A stretch of DNA of 64,000 bases from Paraburkholderia fynbosensis (lineage in GTDB: Bacteria; Pseudomonadota; Gammaproteobacteria; Burkholderiales; Burkholderiaceae), in contig NZ_CADIKI010000019.1 of assembly GCF_902859935.1 (NCBI RefSeq), positions 62,001-126,000 of the forward strand. Reading direction: 5' to 3'. The notes below the pieces were generated by a model, which worked only from the letters and a program-made list of their open reading frames with translations, was not told the DNA's origin and searched no databases. Positions 16,863 through 24,447 of the stretch are shown here, piece after piece. How positions within the stretch are numbered: position 1 is the first letter of the stretch; the number at the start of each line of letters is the position of its first letter. The position numbers and the translations under genes were made by a program.

Positions 16863-17657
16863 TCAGCCGAGCGTAAGACCGCCATCGATATGAATCACCT
16901 GCCCGGTGATATGACGCGCTTCGTCGGAGAGCAGGAACGCGATCAGCGCGGCGACATCCGCAGGCTCGGCGACGTGGCCGAGCGGCGTTGCTTCGGCGGC
17001 GCGCGTCCACGCCGACGCATTCTCGGCGCTCGGACCACGATCTTTGCGGGTGTAGCCGGGTGCCACGCAGTTGACGGTCACGCCATGCGGCGCCAGTTCC
17101 GCGGCGGCGGTTTTGGCCAGCGATTCGAGCGCGGCTTTCGCCGCCGCCGTCGCGGCAAACGGCGCGTCTGCGCGATAGCGGTGCGCAACGAACGAACTCA
17201 GCGCGATCACGCGACCGCGCTTCGACGTTTCCAATGCAGGGGTTGCGCGTTTGACGAGCGCCGCGAACGCGGCCGGCATCGCAGCGAAGGCGGCGTTGAA
17301 CGTGTCGGGGTCGAGCGCGTTGAGGGTCTGGCGCTGCGCGTGCCCCGCGTTGGCGACCAGTTGATCGAGTGCGCCAAAGTGTGCCAGCGTCTGGTGAACC
17401 ACGTGTTCCGCGGCGCCGCGTTCGGCGAGGTCGCCGAACACCGTCGCGCAGCGTGCGCCGCTTGCGCGGCACTCGGCGGCGAGCTCGGCAAGACGCTGGC
17501 GGGCGGCGTCGTCGGCGCCACGGGCGTGCAGCATGAGTGCGGAGTGCGGCGCGGCGATGCGCCGGGCGAGCGCCGCGCCGATGCCGGAGCCCGCACCGGT
17601 GATCAGCACGACACGTTCATCAGGGCGGGCTGCGCTCACGTCGCGGATATCGCTCAC
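16863..17657 (-). CDS. SDR-family protein lacking the catalytic Tyr
   Basis: 264-residue short-chain dehydrogenase/reductase fold, FabG-like. The nucleotide-binding motif TGAGSGIG is at 20-27, the NAG motif at 103-105 and SS at 154-155. The C-terminal HITGQVIHIDGGLTLG is typical of classical SDRs. The catalytic Y-x-x-x-K is instead T-x-x-x-K (Thr170, Lys174, codons ACG and AAA), so the normal proton donor is absent. It may be a divergent reductase using another residue, or a non-catalytic binding protein. It ends 5 bp after the ABC transporter gene starts its upstream neighbour region on the same strand (stop-to-start spacing 5 bp with 17663), so they form an operon. Confidence 0.85.
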   Translation of the reverse strand: MSDIRDVSAARPDERVVLITGAGSGIGAALARRIAAPHSALMLHARGADDAARQRLAELAAECRASGARCATVFGDLAERGAAEHVVHQTLAHFGALDQLVANAGHAQRQTLNALDPDTFNAAFAAMPAAFAALVKRATPALETSKRGRVIALSSFVAHRYRADAPFAATAAAKAALESLAKTAAAELAPHGVTVNCVAPGYTRKDRGPSAENASAWTRAAEATPLGHVAEPADVAALIAFLLSDEARHITGQVIHIDGGLTLG

Positions 17658-17662
17658 GATGC

Positions 17663-19414
17663 TCAGGCCGCGACCGCTTCGCCCGCACGTTCGACGTCGA
17701 GCGTCTCGTCGTGGAACGCAGCTAGCGATTCGCGATGCGCAACGCTGACGATCGCTGCCTTCGGCAGGCGCTCCGTGAACAGGCGATACAGACGCGCTTC
17801 GTTTTCCGCGTCGAGCGCGCTGGTGGCTTCATCGAGGAACAGATAGTCGGGCTTGTGCAGCAGCACGCGTGCGGCTGCGAGGCGCTGCTGTTCTCCCGGC
17901 GACAGGATGCGGGTCCAGTGCCCGGACTCCTGCAGGCGGTCGGCGTACTCCGACAGATGGCAGGTGACGAGCGCTTCGCGGCATTCGTCGTCGGTGTAGG
18001 CGGTGGCCGAGGACGGGTAGGCGAGCGCCGCTTTCAGCGTGCCGATCGGCATGTAGCTGACCTGCGGGATGAACATCATGCGCGCGGTGACCGGCGCGTC
18101 GATCGAGCCGTCGCCGAACGGCCACAGGCCGGCGAGCGCGCGCATCAGCGTGCTCTTGCCCGCGCCGGACGGACCGCGCACCAGCCAGCGCGAACCCGGT
18201 TGAATCGCGATATCGCGGATGCGCGACAGCGGGTTGCCGTTCGGCAGCGCGAGCTTGAGGCCGTCGGTGGAAAGCTGATCGGCATCGACGAAATGCAGCT
18301 TGATGCCGCCATGCTCGGTGGCCGGCGAGACCGACTCCTTCAGACGCGGCGCGTGAACGACACGGCGGAATTCGCGCAACCGGTTCACGGTGGCGCGCCA
18401 CTCGACGAGGCTCGCGTAACTGTTGATGAACCACGAGAACGAATCGCTGACGGTGCCGAATGCGCTCGAAATCTGCATCAGCACACCGAAGGTGAAGGCG
18501 CCCGCGAAATAGCGCGGCGCGGCGACCACCAGCGGAAAGATGATCGCGATCTGGCCATAGAAGCTCAGCACGAAGGTGAGCCGCTTGGTGTACTTCATCA
18601 CCTGCCACCAGTTGTCGCGGATGCGGCCGAACAGCGAGTGCGCGTTCGACTTCTCGGTGTCCATGCCGTTGTAGAACGCAATCTGTTCGGCGTTCTCGCG
18701 CAGCCGGATCAGGCCGAAACGGAAATCCGCCTCGACTTTCTGCGCCTGGTAGTTGATCGACACAAGCGGATGGCCGACCTTCTGGATGATCAGCGAGCCG
18801 ACCACCGCATACAGCGCCGCGGCCCACACCATGTAGCCGGGGATCTGCAACGGCATGCCGCCGAGCGAGATGGTCAGCGCACCGGCCAGCGACCACAAGA
18901 TCGTGATAAACGACACGAGCGTGACGACCGTGGACAGCAGATCGAGCGTGAGCGAGAGCGTGGTGGTGGCGAACGACTGCAGATCGTCGCTGATCCGTTG
19001 GTCGGGGTTGTCGGCGAGCCGGTCGCGTTCGATCCGGTAGAAGGCGCTGTCGTGCAGCCACTCGTTCAGATAGCGCGTGGTCAGCCACTGGCGCCAGCGG
19101 AAGCCGAGCATCTGACGCAAATATCGCCCGTACACCGCGAGGATGATGAAGCCGAACGCGAGTCCCGAGAACACCATCAGCAGGTGCGGGAAATCGTGCA
19201 CGTTCTTGCTTTGCAGCGCGTTGTAGAAGTCGGCGCTCCAGCGGTTCAGCCGCACGTTGATCCACACGACGAGCAGGTTCATCACGATGATCGCAATGAG
19301 CAAGCCCCACGCCGTCTTGCGTTCTTCGGAAACCCAGTAGGGTTTGATCAGGCTCCAGGCGGAGACTTTTTCGTCGGGCGGTAGCGCGGGGCTGGCGGAA
19401 ATATTGGGTGTCAT
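17663..19414 (-). CDS. ABC transporter, fused permease and ATPase (YddA/SbmA-BacA type)
   Basis: 583-residue inner-membrane half-transporter of the ABC_membrane_2 group. The N-terminal part has about six helices and the motif RWRQWLTTRYLNEWLHD, then NPDQRISDDL, both typical of YddA/BacA-like proteins. The C-terminal ATPase has Walker A GPSGAGKST (414-422), signature LSPGEQQR (504-511), Walker B YLFLDEA (524-530) and the switch His560. Relatives take up or export peptides and vitamins; the substrate here is unknown. The SDR gene begins 5 bp downstream of its stop, so the two are co-transcribed. Confidence 0.88.
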   Translation of the reverse strand: MTPNISASPALPPDEKVSAWSLIKPYWVSEERKTAWGLLIAIIVMNLLVVWINVRLNRWSADFYNALQSKNVHDFPHLLMVFSGLAFGFIILAVYGRYLRQMLGFRWRQWLTTRYLNEWLHDSAFYRIERDRLADNPDQRISDDLQSFATTTLSLTLDLLSTVVTLVSFITILWSLAGALTISLGGMPLQIPGYMVWAAALYAVVGSLIIQKVGHPLVSINYQAQKVEADFRFGLIRLRENAEQIAFYNGMDTEKSNAHSLFGRIRDNWWQVMKYTKRLTFVLSFYGQIAIIFPLVVAAPRYFAGAFTFGVLMQISSAFGTVSDSFSWFINSYASLVEWRATVNRLREFRRVVHAPRLKESVSPATEHGGIKLHFVDADQLSTDGLKLALPNGNPLSRIRDIAIQPGSRWLVRGPSGAGKSTLMRALAGLWPFGDGSIDAPVTARMMFIPQVSYMPIGTLKAALAYPSSATAYTDDECREALVTCHLSEYADRLQESGHWTRILSPGEQQRLAAARVLLHKPDYLFLDEATSALDAENEARLYRLFTERLPKAAIVSVAHRESLAAFHDETLDVERAGEAVAA

Positions 19415-19825
19415 GAGCGTCCTGATGAAGTGCAGGCCCGAAGTGCTGATCCGAAGCGCCGACCCGACTCCGGCCGGCCCATGTCGGGCTATTGCGCCGC
19501 GAAGCGGCCCGATGTCGGGCCGCTCTGCGACGGCGGTGCGTATCTGCCCGGGCGTCGTGTTTCGGCGAACGCGCGTCCGGGCGAGCGCCCGATTCTGGCG
19601 TGAGGCCCTTAAGCGAAAATTAATTTTCGCTTAAGGGCTTCGCCCCGCCGGCGTCCGTCGCGCATGCGGCGAAGCGCGCTTGCGGCATCCGGTCCCGGCA
19701 TTGTGCCAGAGCCCCGGCTCCGCCCACATCGCCGCAACGAAACAAGGTGCCGGATCAGACCCCTGCCGCCGCGCGAGCCGCAGGTTTGCGGGCGCCGCGC
19801 CTTTTATGGTCTAATGACCTGCGAC
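19415..19825. other. Intergenic region upstream of the thiamine operon
   Basis: About 410 bp without a gene between the minus-strand ABC transporter and the TPP riboswitch. It holds the 34-bp perfect palindrome at 19605-19638. A -10-like TCTAAT at 19810-19815, about 15 bp ahead of the riboswitch, is the nearest promoter candidate, but no -35 lies at the right distance. Confidence 0.5.
19605..19638. repeat. 34-bp perfect palindrome, AT-rich centre
   Basis: GCCCTTAAGCGAAAATT at 19605-19621 is followed directly by its exact reverse complement at 19622-19638, with no spacer. The inner 26 bp are AT-rich against a GC-rich background. It could fold as a 15-bp hairpin with a TTAA loop in RNA, be extruded in DNA, or bind a symmetric dimer. 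There is no T-tract after it. It lies about 190 bp from both flanking transcription units. Confidence 0.7.
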
Positions 19826-19931
19826 GAAACAGGGGTGCTTCGCCCACAGGCGGCTTGATTTTCAGGCTGCGGCGGCGAGGCTGAGAGAGACCCTTTGCAC
19901 CCGATCCGGGTAATACCGGCGCGGGAAGTTT
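19826..19931 (+). promoter_or_regulatory. TPP (THI-box) riboswitch
   Basis: The thiamin pyrophosphate aptamer is recognisable from its conserved blocks in order: ACAGGGGTGC (from 19829), GGCTGAGAGAGACCC (from 19879), and CCGATCCGGGTAATACCGGC with GCGGGAAG (19901-19928). Such elements shut off thiamin synthesis or transport genes when thiamin pyrophosphate is plentiful. Here it precedes thiO-thiS-thiG-thiE, exactly the expected genes. A terminator-like stem with seven T follows at 19983-20043, pointing to control by transcription termination. Confidence 0.95.
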
Positions 19932-19982
19932 CCGGAAGCAGCCAGTCTTCCATTCCCCGCCGGACGGCGTCCGTACCTCGGT

Positions 19983-20043
19983 ACGCGCGTATTGTCCGGC
20001 CGGCTTCACCCGCCGGTTTCGTCCTGGGTACGTGCGTTTTTTT
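19983..20043 (+). terminator. Terminator-like expression platform of the TPP riboswitch
   Basis: ACGCGCGTAT at 19983-19992 can pair (with G-U pairs) with GTACGTGCGT at 20028-20037, enclosing a second GC-rich stem, and the T run covers 20037-20043. It lies about 50 bp after the aptamer and before the first start codon, where a regulated terminator is expected. Which alternative helix competes with it I could not resolve by eye. Confidence 0.5.
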
Positions 20044-20062
20044 GCCGTACGGAAAGGACTCG

Positions 20063-20179
20063 ATGACCGCCAATTCTTCAGATATGTGTTTTGCTCTTCG
20101 CTACGTCGCCGTCGGTGCGTCGTGCTTCAGCCTTGCTTGCCGCCGTAGACCAAAGCACACGCGGGAGTCCGCGCGATGA
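20063..20179 (+). CDS. Possible 38-residue leader ORF coupled to thiO
   Basis: An ATG at 20063 has a good ribosome site (GGAAAGGAC, 5-7 nt upstream) and opens a 38-codon frame (MTANSSDMCF..., ending TRESAR). Its TGA overlaps the thiO ATG as ATGA, so translation of this leader would deliver ribosomes to thiO. It is rich in Cys and Arg near the end and has no known domain. It could be a true small protein, a coupling leader, or chance; spacing and ribosome site favour real translation. Confidence 0.35.
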   Translation: MTANSSDMCFALRYVAVGASCFSLACRRRPKHTRESAR

Positions 20180-21306
20180 ACCGGTCCGCCCAACCTGATT
20201 TCGCCGTTCTCGGCGGCGGTCTTTGCGGCCGGTTGGTCGCATGGCGTCTGGCGGGCCAAGGACATCGCGTGGCGCTGTATGAGCGCGGCGACGCCGCCGG
20301 CTCGCAGGCCGCCGCGTGGGTCGCCGCGGCGATGCTGGCACCGCTCGCCGAAGCCGCCAGCGCCGAGCTGCTCATCACGCGCCTTGGCGCGAGTTCGCTC
20401 GATACCTGGCCGCAGGTGCTGGCCGAATTGCCCGAGCCGGTATTCTTCCAACGCAATGGCACGCTGGTCGTCTGGCATCATGCCGACCGCACCGAAGCAC
20501 CGCTATTCGAACGCCGGGTGCGCTCGAACGCGCCGGCGGACCTGCTCGACGGCGGTTTCGTGACGCTGACGGGCGCGCAGGTCGGCGCGGCCGAGCCCGC
20601 GCTGGCGGGCCGCTTCAATCAGGGCTGGCTGCTGCCGCGTGAAGGCCAGCTGGACAATCGCCAGGTGCTGGCCGCGTTGGCCGCGGGCCTTGCCGAGCGC
20701 GGCGTCGAAACCCACTGGAACACGCCCGTCGACGAGCAGTCGCTGCCGCCCGCGCGCATCACGATCGACTGCCGGGGCCTCGGCGCGAAGCCCGTGCTGC
20801 CCACGCTGCGGGGCATTCGCGGCGAAGTCGCGCGGGTGCATGCGCCCGGTATCAACCTGACACGCCCGGTGCGGCTGCTGCATCCGCGCTATCCGCTCTA
20901 TATCGCGCCGAAGCAGAACGACCTGTACGTGATCGGCGCCACCGAAGTCGAGGGCGAGGACATGTCGCCGGTCAGCGTGCGCTCGGCGCTCGAACTGCTG
21001 AGCGCGGCGTTTTCGGTGCATCCGGGCTTCGGCGAGGCGCGCATCCTCGAACTGAATTCGCAATGCCGCCCGACTTTGCCGGACCACCGTCCGGCGCTCC
21101 TGTGGGACGGCGCGCGGACGTTGCGCGTGAACGGGCTGTACCGGCACGGCTACATGATCGTGCCGGAGGTCGCCGACGAAGCCGTGCGCTTCGCGTCGGC
21201 GCTGCTTGACGGCCGTATCGGCGATGCCGACGCGTTCGCCGAGTGGCGCCGCGACGCCCGCTGGAGCGAGCTTTTCCAACAGGACCGCGCGCGGGAGCCG
21301 GCATGA
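20176..21306 (+). CDS. thiO: Glycine oxidase-type FAD enzyme for thiazole synthesis
   Basis: 376-residue FAD-dependent amine oxidase. ThiO oxidises glycine to dehydroglycine (iminoacetate), which ThiG uses to build the thiazole of thiamin. The dinucleotide fold has VLGGGLCG (11-18); C-terminal marks are RPTLPDHRPAL and GLYRHGYMIVPEVAD. It is the first large gene behind the TPP riboswitch and is followed by thiS, thiG and thiE, which supports the assignment over a generic DAO oxidase. Its start overlaps a possible leader ORF. Confidence 0.9.
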   Translation: MNRSAQPDFAVLGGGLCGRLVAWRLAGQGHRVALYERGDAAGSQAAAWVAAAMLAPLAEAASAELLITRLGASSLDTWPQVLAELPEPVFFQRNGTLVVWHHADRTEAPLFERRVRSNAPADLLDGGFVTLTGAQVGAAEPALAGRFNQGWLLPREGQLDNRQVLAALAAGLAERGVETHWNTPVDEQSLPPARITIDCRGLGAKPVLPTLRGIRGEVARVHAPGINLTRPVRLLHPRYPLYIAPKQNDLYVIGATEVEGEDMSPVSVRSALELLSAAFSVHPGFGEARILELNSQCRPTLPDHRPALLWDGARTLRVNGLYRHGYMIVPEVADEAVRFASALLDGRIGDADAFAEWRRDARWSELFQQDRAREPA

Positions 21307-21369
21307 GCGGTGCGCTCCCATGCCGCTCGCCCGCCGCTTTTGCCATCGATTGAACCGTATTCGAACACC

Positions 21370-21567
21370 ATGGACATTCATATCAATCAGAAGCCGTTGT
21401 CGCTGCCCGACGGTGCGACCGTCGCCGATGCGCTCGCCGCGTACGGCGCGCGCCCGCCGTTCGCGGTCGCGCTGAACGGCGATTTCGTCGCGCGCACGCA
21501 GCATGCGGCGCGCGCGCTGCAGCCGGGCGACCGGCTCGACATCGTGCAACCCGTGGCCGGCGGCTAA
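21370..21567 (+). CDS. thiS: Sulfur carrier protein ThiS
   Basis: 65-residue ubiquitin-like protein that carries sulfur as a C-terminal thiocarboxylate during thiazole synthesis. It starts MDIHINQKPLSLPDG and ends in the required Gly-Gly (QPVAGG), the site activated by a ThiF/MoeB-type enzyme not in this window. Typical ThiS proteins have 64-67 residues. The frame is open 20 codons upstream, but the ubiquitin fold begins at this ATG. It lies between thiO and thiG in the riboswitch-controlled operon. Confidence 0.95.
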   Translation: MDIHINQKPLSLPDGATVADALAAYGARPPFAVALNGDFVARTQHAARALQPGDRLDIVQPVAGG

Positions 21568-21605
21568 GCGTTGCCCCGCCGCCCGCCACGCTTGCCGGAG
21601 ACCCG

Positions 21606-22430
21606 ATGATGCAAATGACTTCCCCCCAAACGGCCGACGCGCTTACGCTGTACGGCCAAACCTTCGCGAGCCGCGTGCTGCTTGGCACCTCGCGCTATCC
21701 GTCGCTGCAGTCGCTGTCCGATTCGATCGACGCGGCGCGCCCCGGCATGGTGACCGTCGCGCTGCGCCGGCAGATGAACGAAGGCGGCGCCGAAGCCGGC
21801 TTCTTCGATCTGCTCAAGCGCCACGGCGTGCCGCTGCTGCCGAACACGGCCGGCTGCCTGACGGTCGGCGAGGCGGTGACCACTGCCCACATGGCGCGCG
21901 AAATCTTCGAAACGGACTGGATCAAGCTCGAACTGATCGGCGACGACTACACGTTGCAGCCCGACCCGGTCGGCCTGATCGAAGCGGCCGCGCAACTGAT
22001 CAAGGACGGCTTCAAGGTGCTGCCGTATTGCACCGAAGACCTCGTGATCGGCCGCCGCTTGCTCGACGCCGGTTGTGAAGCGCTGATGCCGTGGGGCGCG
22101 CCGATCGGCACCGGCAAGGGCGTGATCAATCCTTACGGGCTGCGGGTGCTGCGCGAGCGGCTGCCGGACGTGCCGCTGATCGTTGACGCCGGGCTCGGCG
22201 TGCCATCGCATGCGGCGCAGGTGATGGAGTGGGGCTTCGACGGCGTGCTGCTGAATACCGCGGTGTCGCAGGCGACGCACCCCGACGCGATGGCGCGCGC
22301 GTTCGCGCTGGGCGTCGAAGCGGGCCGCCAGGCTTTTCTGGCGGGGCCGATGGCCGAGCGCGAAAGCGCGCACGCGAGCACGCCGGTGGTCGGCATGCCG
22401 TTCTGGCACCAAGACGGGAGCGCCGCATGA
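21606..22430 (+). CDS. thiG: Thiazole synthase
   Basis: 274-residue TIM-barrel enzyme that condenses deoxyxylulose phosphate, dehydroglycine and ThiS-bound sulfur into the thiazole phosphate. Family marks are LLGTSRYPS (26-34), PNTAGCLTV, the catalytic Lys107 in DWIKLELIGD, MPWGAPIGTGKGV and VDAGLGVPSHA. Length is normal. An alternative start two codons on (MQMTS) is possible. Its TGA overlaps the thiE ATG (ATGA), so the two are translationally coupled. Confidence 0.97.
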   Translation: MMQMTSPQTADALTLYGQTFASRVLLGTSRYPSLQSLSDSIDAARPGMVTVALRRQMNEGGAEAGFFDLLKRHGVPLLPNTAGCLTVGEAVTTAHMAREIFETDWIKLELIGDDYTLQPDPVGLIEAAAQLIKDGFKVLPYCTEDLVIGRRLLDAGCEALMPWGAPIGTGKGVINPYGLRVLRERLPDVPLIVDAGLGVPSHAAQVMEWGFDGVLLNTAVSQATHPDAMARAFALGVEAGRQAFLAGPMAERESAHASTPVVGMPFWHQDGSAA

Positions 22431-23530
22431 CGCAAACACTGGCCTTGAAGAATCGCGACCTGTTCTGGCCGCCCGCCGACGAACTCACCGAAGCCACCGA
22501 GCGCATCCGCGCGCGCTTGGGCGACTGGCCGCCGACACATGCGCCGTGGCGCATCTGCCTGACCGCGCCGGACGAGCCCAATGGCGGCGACCTGATCGTG
22601 ATCGCCGACGCCCAGCAGCACGGCGAGCAGATGGCGCGCTGGCTGGTGCAGGGCGCCGGTGTGATCGAAGCGGCGCAGGACAAGGCCACGCTGCATCTGG
22701 GCGGGGAGAAGTACCGCCTCGAAGGCCATCTGGCGGATGACTGGATTGCCGCGCTGGCCGCGTTCCTCGACTGCGGCTTCGACCCGCACGATGCGCTGGT
22801 GCTGGCGCTCGCGTGGCGCGACGGCGACGAAACCCGCGCCGACGACGCCTTTCCGTCCGACCTCGCCCGTTTCCCGCGCCTTGCCGGTTTGCCGACCGCG
22901 CCCGCGCAAGTGTTCGCACGATGCCCGGACCGGCTCGGCCTGTACCCGGTGCTGCCGAGCGCCGAATGGGTCGAGCGGGTGGTTGGCTTCGGCGTGAAGA
23001 CGGTGCAGTTGCGCCGCAAATCGGCCGAACCCGCCGACGAACTGAAGCGCGAAATCGCCCGCTGCGTGGCTGCCGGACGCGCGCAGGACGCCCAGGTGTT
23101 CATCAACGACCACTGGCAGGCCGCGCTCGAAGCAGGCGCGTATGGCGTCCACCTCGGTCAGGAAGACGTGCATACCGCCGACCTGTCCGCATTGGCCGCC
23201 GCCGGCATCCGGCTGGGTCTGTCGACGCATGGTTTCTACGAGATTCTGAAAGCGCTGCATTTTCGGCCGAGCTACATTGCGTTGGGCGCCGTGTTTCCGA
23301 CCACGACCAAAGTCATGCCGACCGCGCCGCAGGGTCTCAAGCGCCTCGCACGCTACGTGCGTCTGCTGGACGGCGTCGTGCCGCTGGTGGCGATCGGCGG
23401 CATCGACTTGCAGGTGCTGCCTGACGTGCTGGCGACGGGTGTCGGCTGTGCGGCGGTGGTGCGCGCGGTCACGGAAGCTGCCGATCCGGCTGCCGCCGTT
23501 TTTGCGCTGCAGCAAGCGTTTACGCAATAA
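22427..23530 (+). CDS. thiE: Thiamin-phosphate synthase with N-terminal extension
   Basis: 367 residues, against about 210 for plain ThiE. The C-terminal part, from about residue 168, is the synthase that joins thiazole phosphate and HMP-pyrophosphate: VQLRRK (193-198), FINDHW and YGVHLGQED, then ALGAVFPTTTK and VAIGGI. The N-terminal 165 residues are additional; the segment LADDWIAALAAFLDCGFDPHDALVLALAW resembles the C-terminal helix pair of HMP kinase ThiD, without its ATP or substrate motifs, so a decayed ThiD-like domain is possible. The start ATG overlaps the thiG stop. Confidence 0.92.
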   Translation: MTQTLALKNRDLFWPPADELTEATERIRARLGDWPPTHAPWRICLTAPDEPNGGDLIVIADAQQHGEQMARWLVQGAGVIEAAQDKATLHLGGEKYRLEGHLADDWIAALAAFLDCGFDPHDALVLALAWRDGDETRADDAFPSDLARFPRLAGLPTAPAQVFARCPDRLGLYPVLPSAEWVERVVGFGVKTVQLRRKSAEPADELKREIARCVAAGRAQDAQVFINDHWQAALEAGAYGVHLGQEDVHTADLSALAAAGIRLGLSTHGFYEILKALHFRPSYIALGAVFPTTTKVMPTAPQGLKRLARYVRLLDGVVPLVAIGGIDLQVLPDVLATGVGCAAVVRAVTEAADPAAAVFALQQAFTQ

Positions 23531-23587
23531 TCGTCAGGCTTATTTAAGAGACAGGGCACCCTCACGGCAGCTTTTGCATGATGGCCC

Positions 23588-23593
23588 TATAAT
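23588..23593 (+). promoter_or_regulatory. Probable -10 box upstream of mlaF
   Basis: A perfect TATAAT, 33 bp before the mlaF GTG, in GC-rich surroundings. There is no recognisable -35 at 16-18 bp, so the promoter call is tentative. It is the most likely start for the mla transcription unit, which would then have a short leader. Confidence 0.4.
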
Positions 23594-23625
23594 TCGGCCT
23601 TCCGTGTAAAAGGACTGTCAGTTTC

Positions 23626-24447
23626 GTGTCTTCCTCCCTCGAGACCCTACTCGAGCTGCGCGACGTCGACTTCGGTTACGGCGACCGGCTCGTCTTGTCG
23701 AACCTGAATCTGCGCTTCAAACGCGGGCAGGTCGTCGCGGTCATGGGCGGCTCGGGTTGCGGCAAGACCACCGTGCTGCGTCTGATCGGCGGTCTGGTAC
23801 GCGCGCAGCGCGGCCAGATCCTTCTCCACGGCCAGGACGTCGGCCAGCAGACGCGCGACGGCCTTTACGCGCTGCGCCGCAAAATGGGCATGCTGTTCCA
23901 GTTCGGCGCGCTGTTTACCGACATGTCGGTGTTCGAAAACGTGGCCTTCGCGCTGCGCGAGCACACCGATCTCCCTGAAGAATTGCTGCGCGACCTCGTG
24001 CTGATGAAGCTCAACGCGGTCGGCTTGCGTGGCGCGCGCGACCTGATGCCGTCGGAGGTTTCCGGTGGTATGGCACGGCGCGTGGCGCTCGCGCGCGCCA
24101 TCGCGCTCGACCCCGAGCTGATGATGTACGACGAGCCCTTCGCCGGTCTCGATCCGATCTCGCTCGGCATTACCGCGAATCTGATCCGCGCGCTGAATCA
24201 GGCGCTGGGCGCCACCTCGATCCTGGTCACGCACGATGTGCCTGAATCGTTCGCGATCGCGGATTACGTCTACTTTCTCGCCAACGGCGGTGTTCACGCC
24301 GAAGGCACACCGGCCGAGCTGCGCGCGTCGGCCGATCCGACCGTGCGGCAGTTCATCGACGGTGCGCCGGACGGCCCGTTCAAATTCCACTATCCGAGCA
24401 AGGCGTCGCTGGCGGCGGACTTCGGCATCGGCGGAGGCCAGTCATGA
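23626..24447 (+). CDS. mlaF: Phospholipid-transport ABC ATPase MlaF
   Basis: ATPase of the Mla system, which moves phospholipids between outer and inner membranes to keep outer-membrane asymmetry. It has 273 residues with Walker A GGSGCGKTT (41-49), Q-loop LFQFG (90-94), signature VSGGM (145-149) and Walker B LMMYDEP (165-171). The FGALFTDMSVFENV segment is characteristic of MlaF. It starts at GTG; the N-terminus SSSLETLLELRDVDF fits the family. It overlaps mlaE by four bases and heads the mlaF-E-D-A-C-B operon. Confidence 0.95.
   Translation: MSSSLETLLELRDVDFGYGDRLVLSNLNLRFKRGQVVAVMGGSGCGKTTVLRLIGGLVRAQRGQILLHGQDVGQQTRDGLYALRRKMGMLFQFGALFTDMSVFENVAFALREHTDLPEELLRDLVLMKLNAVGLRGARDLMPSEVSGGMARRVALARAIALDPELMMYDEPFAGLDPISLGITANLIRALNQALGATSILVTHDVPESFAIADYVYFLANGGVHAEGTPAELRASADPTVRQFIDGAPDGPFKFHYPSKASLAADFGIGGGQS

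Noticed and set aside
17735..19384. Plus-strand open frame of 549 codons opposite the ABC transporter.
   Set aside because: Arg/Gln/His-rich composition without motifs; the minus-strand ABC transporter has all Walker and signature motifs.
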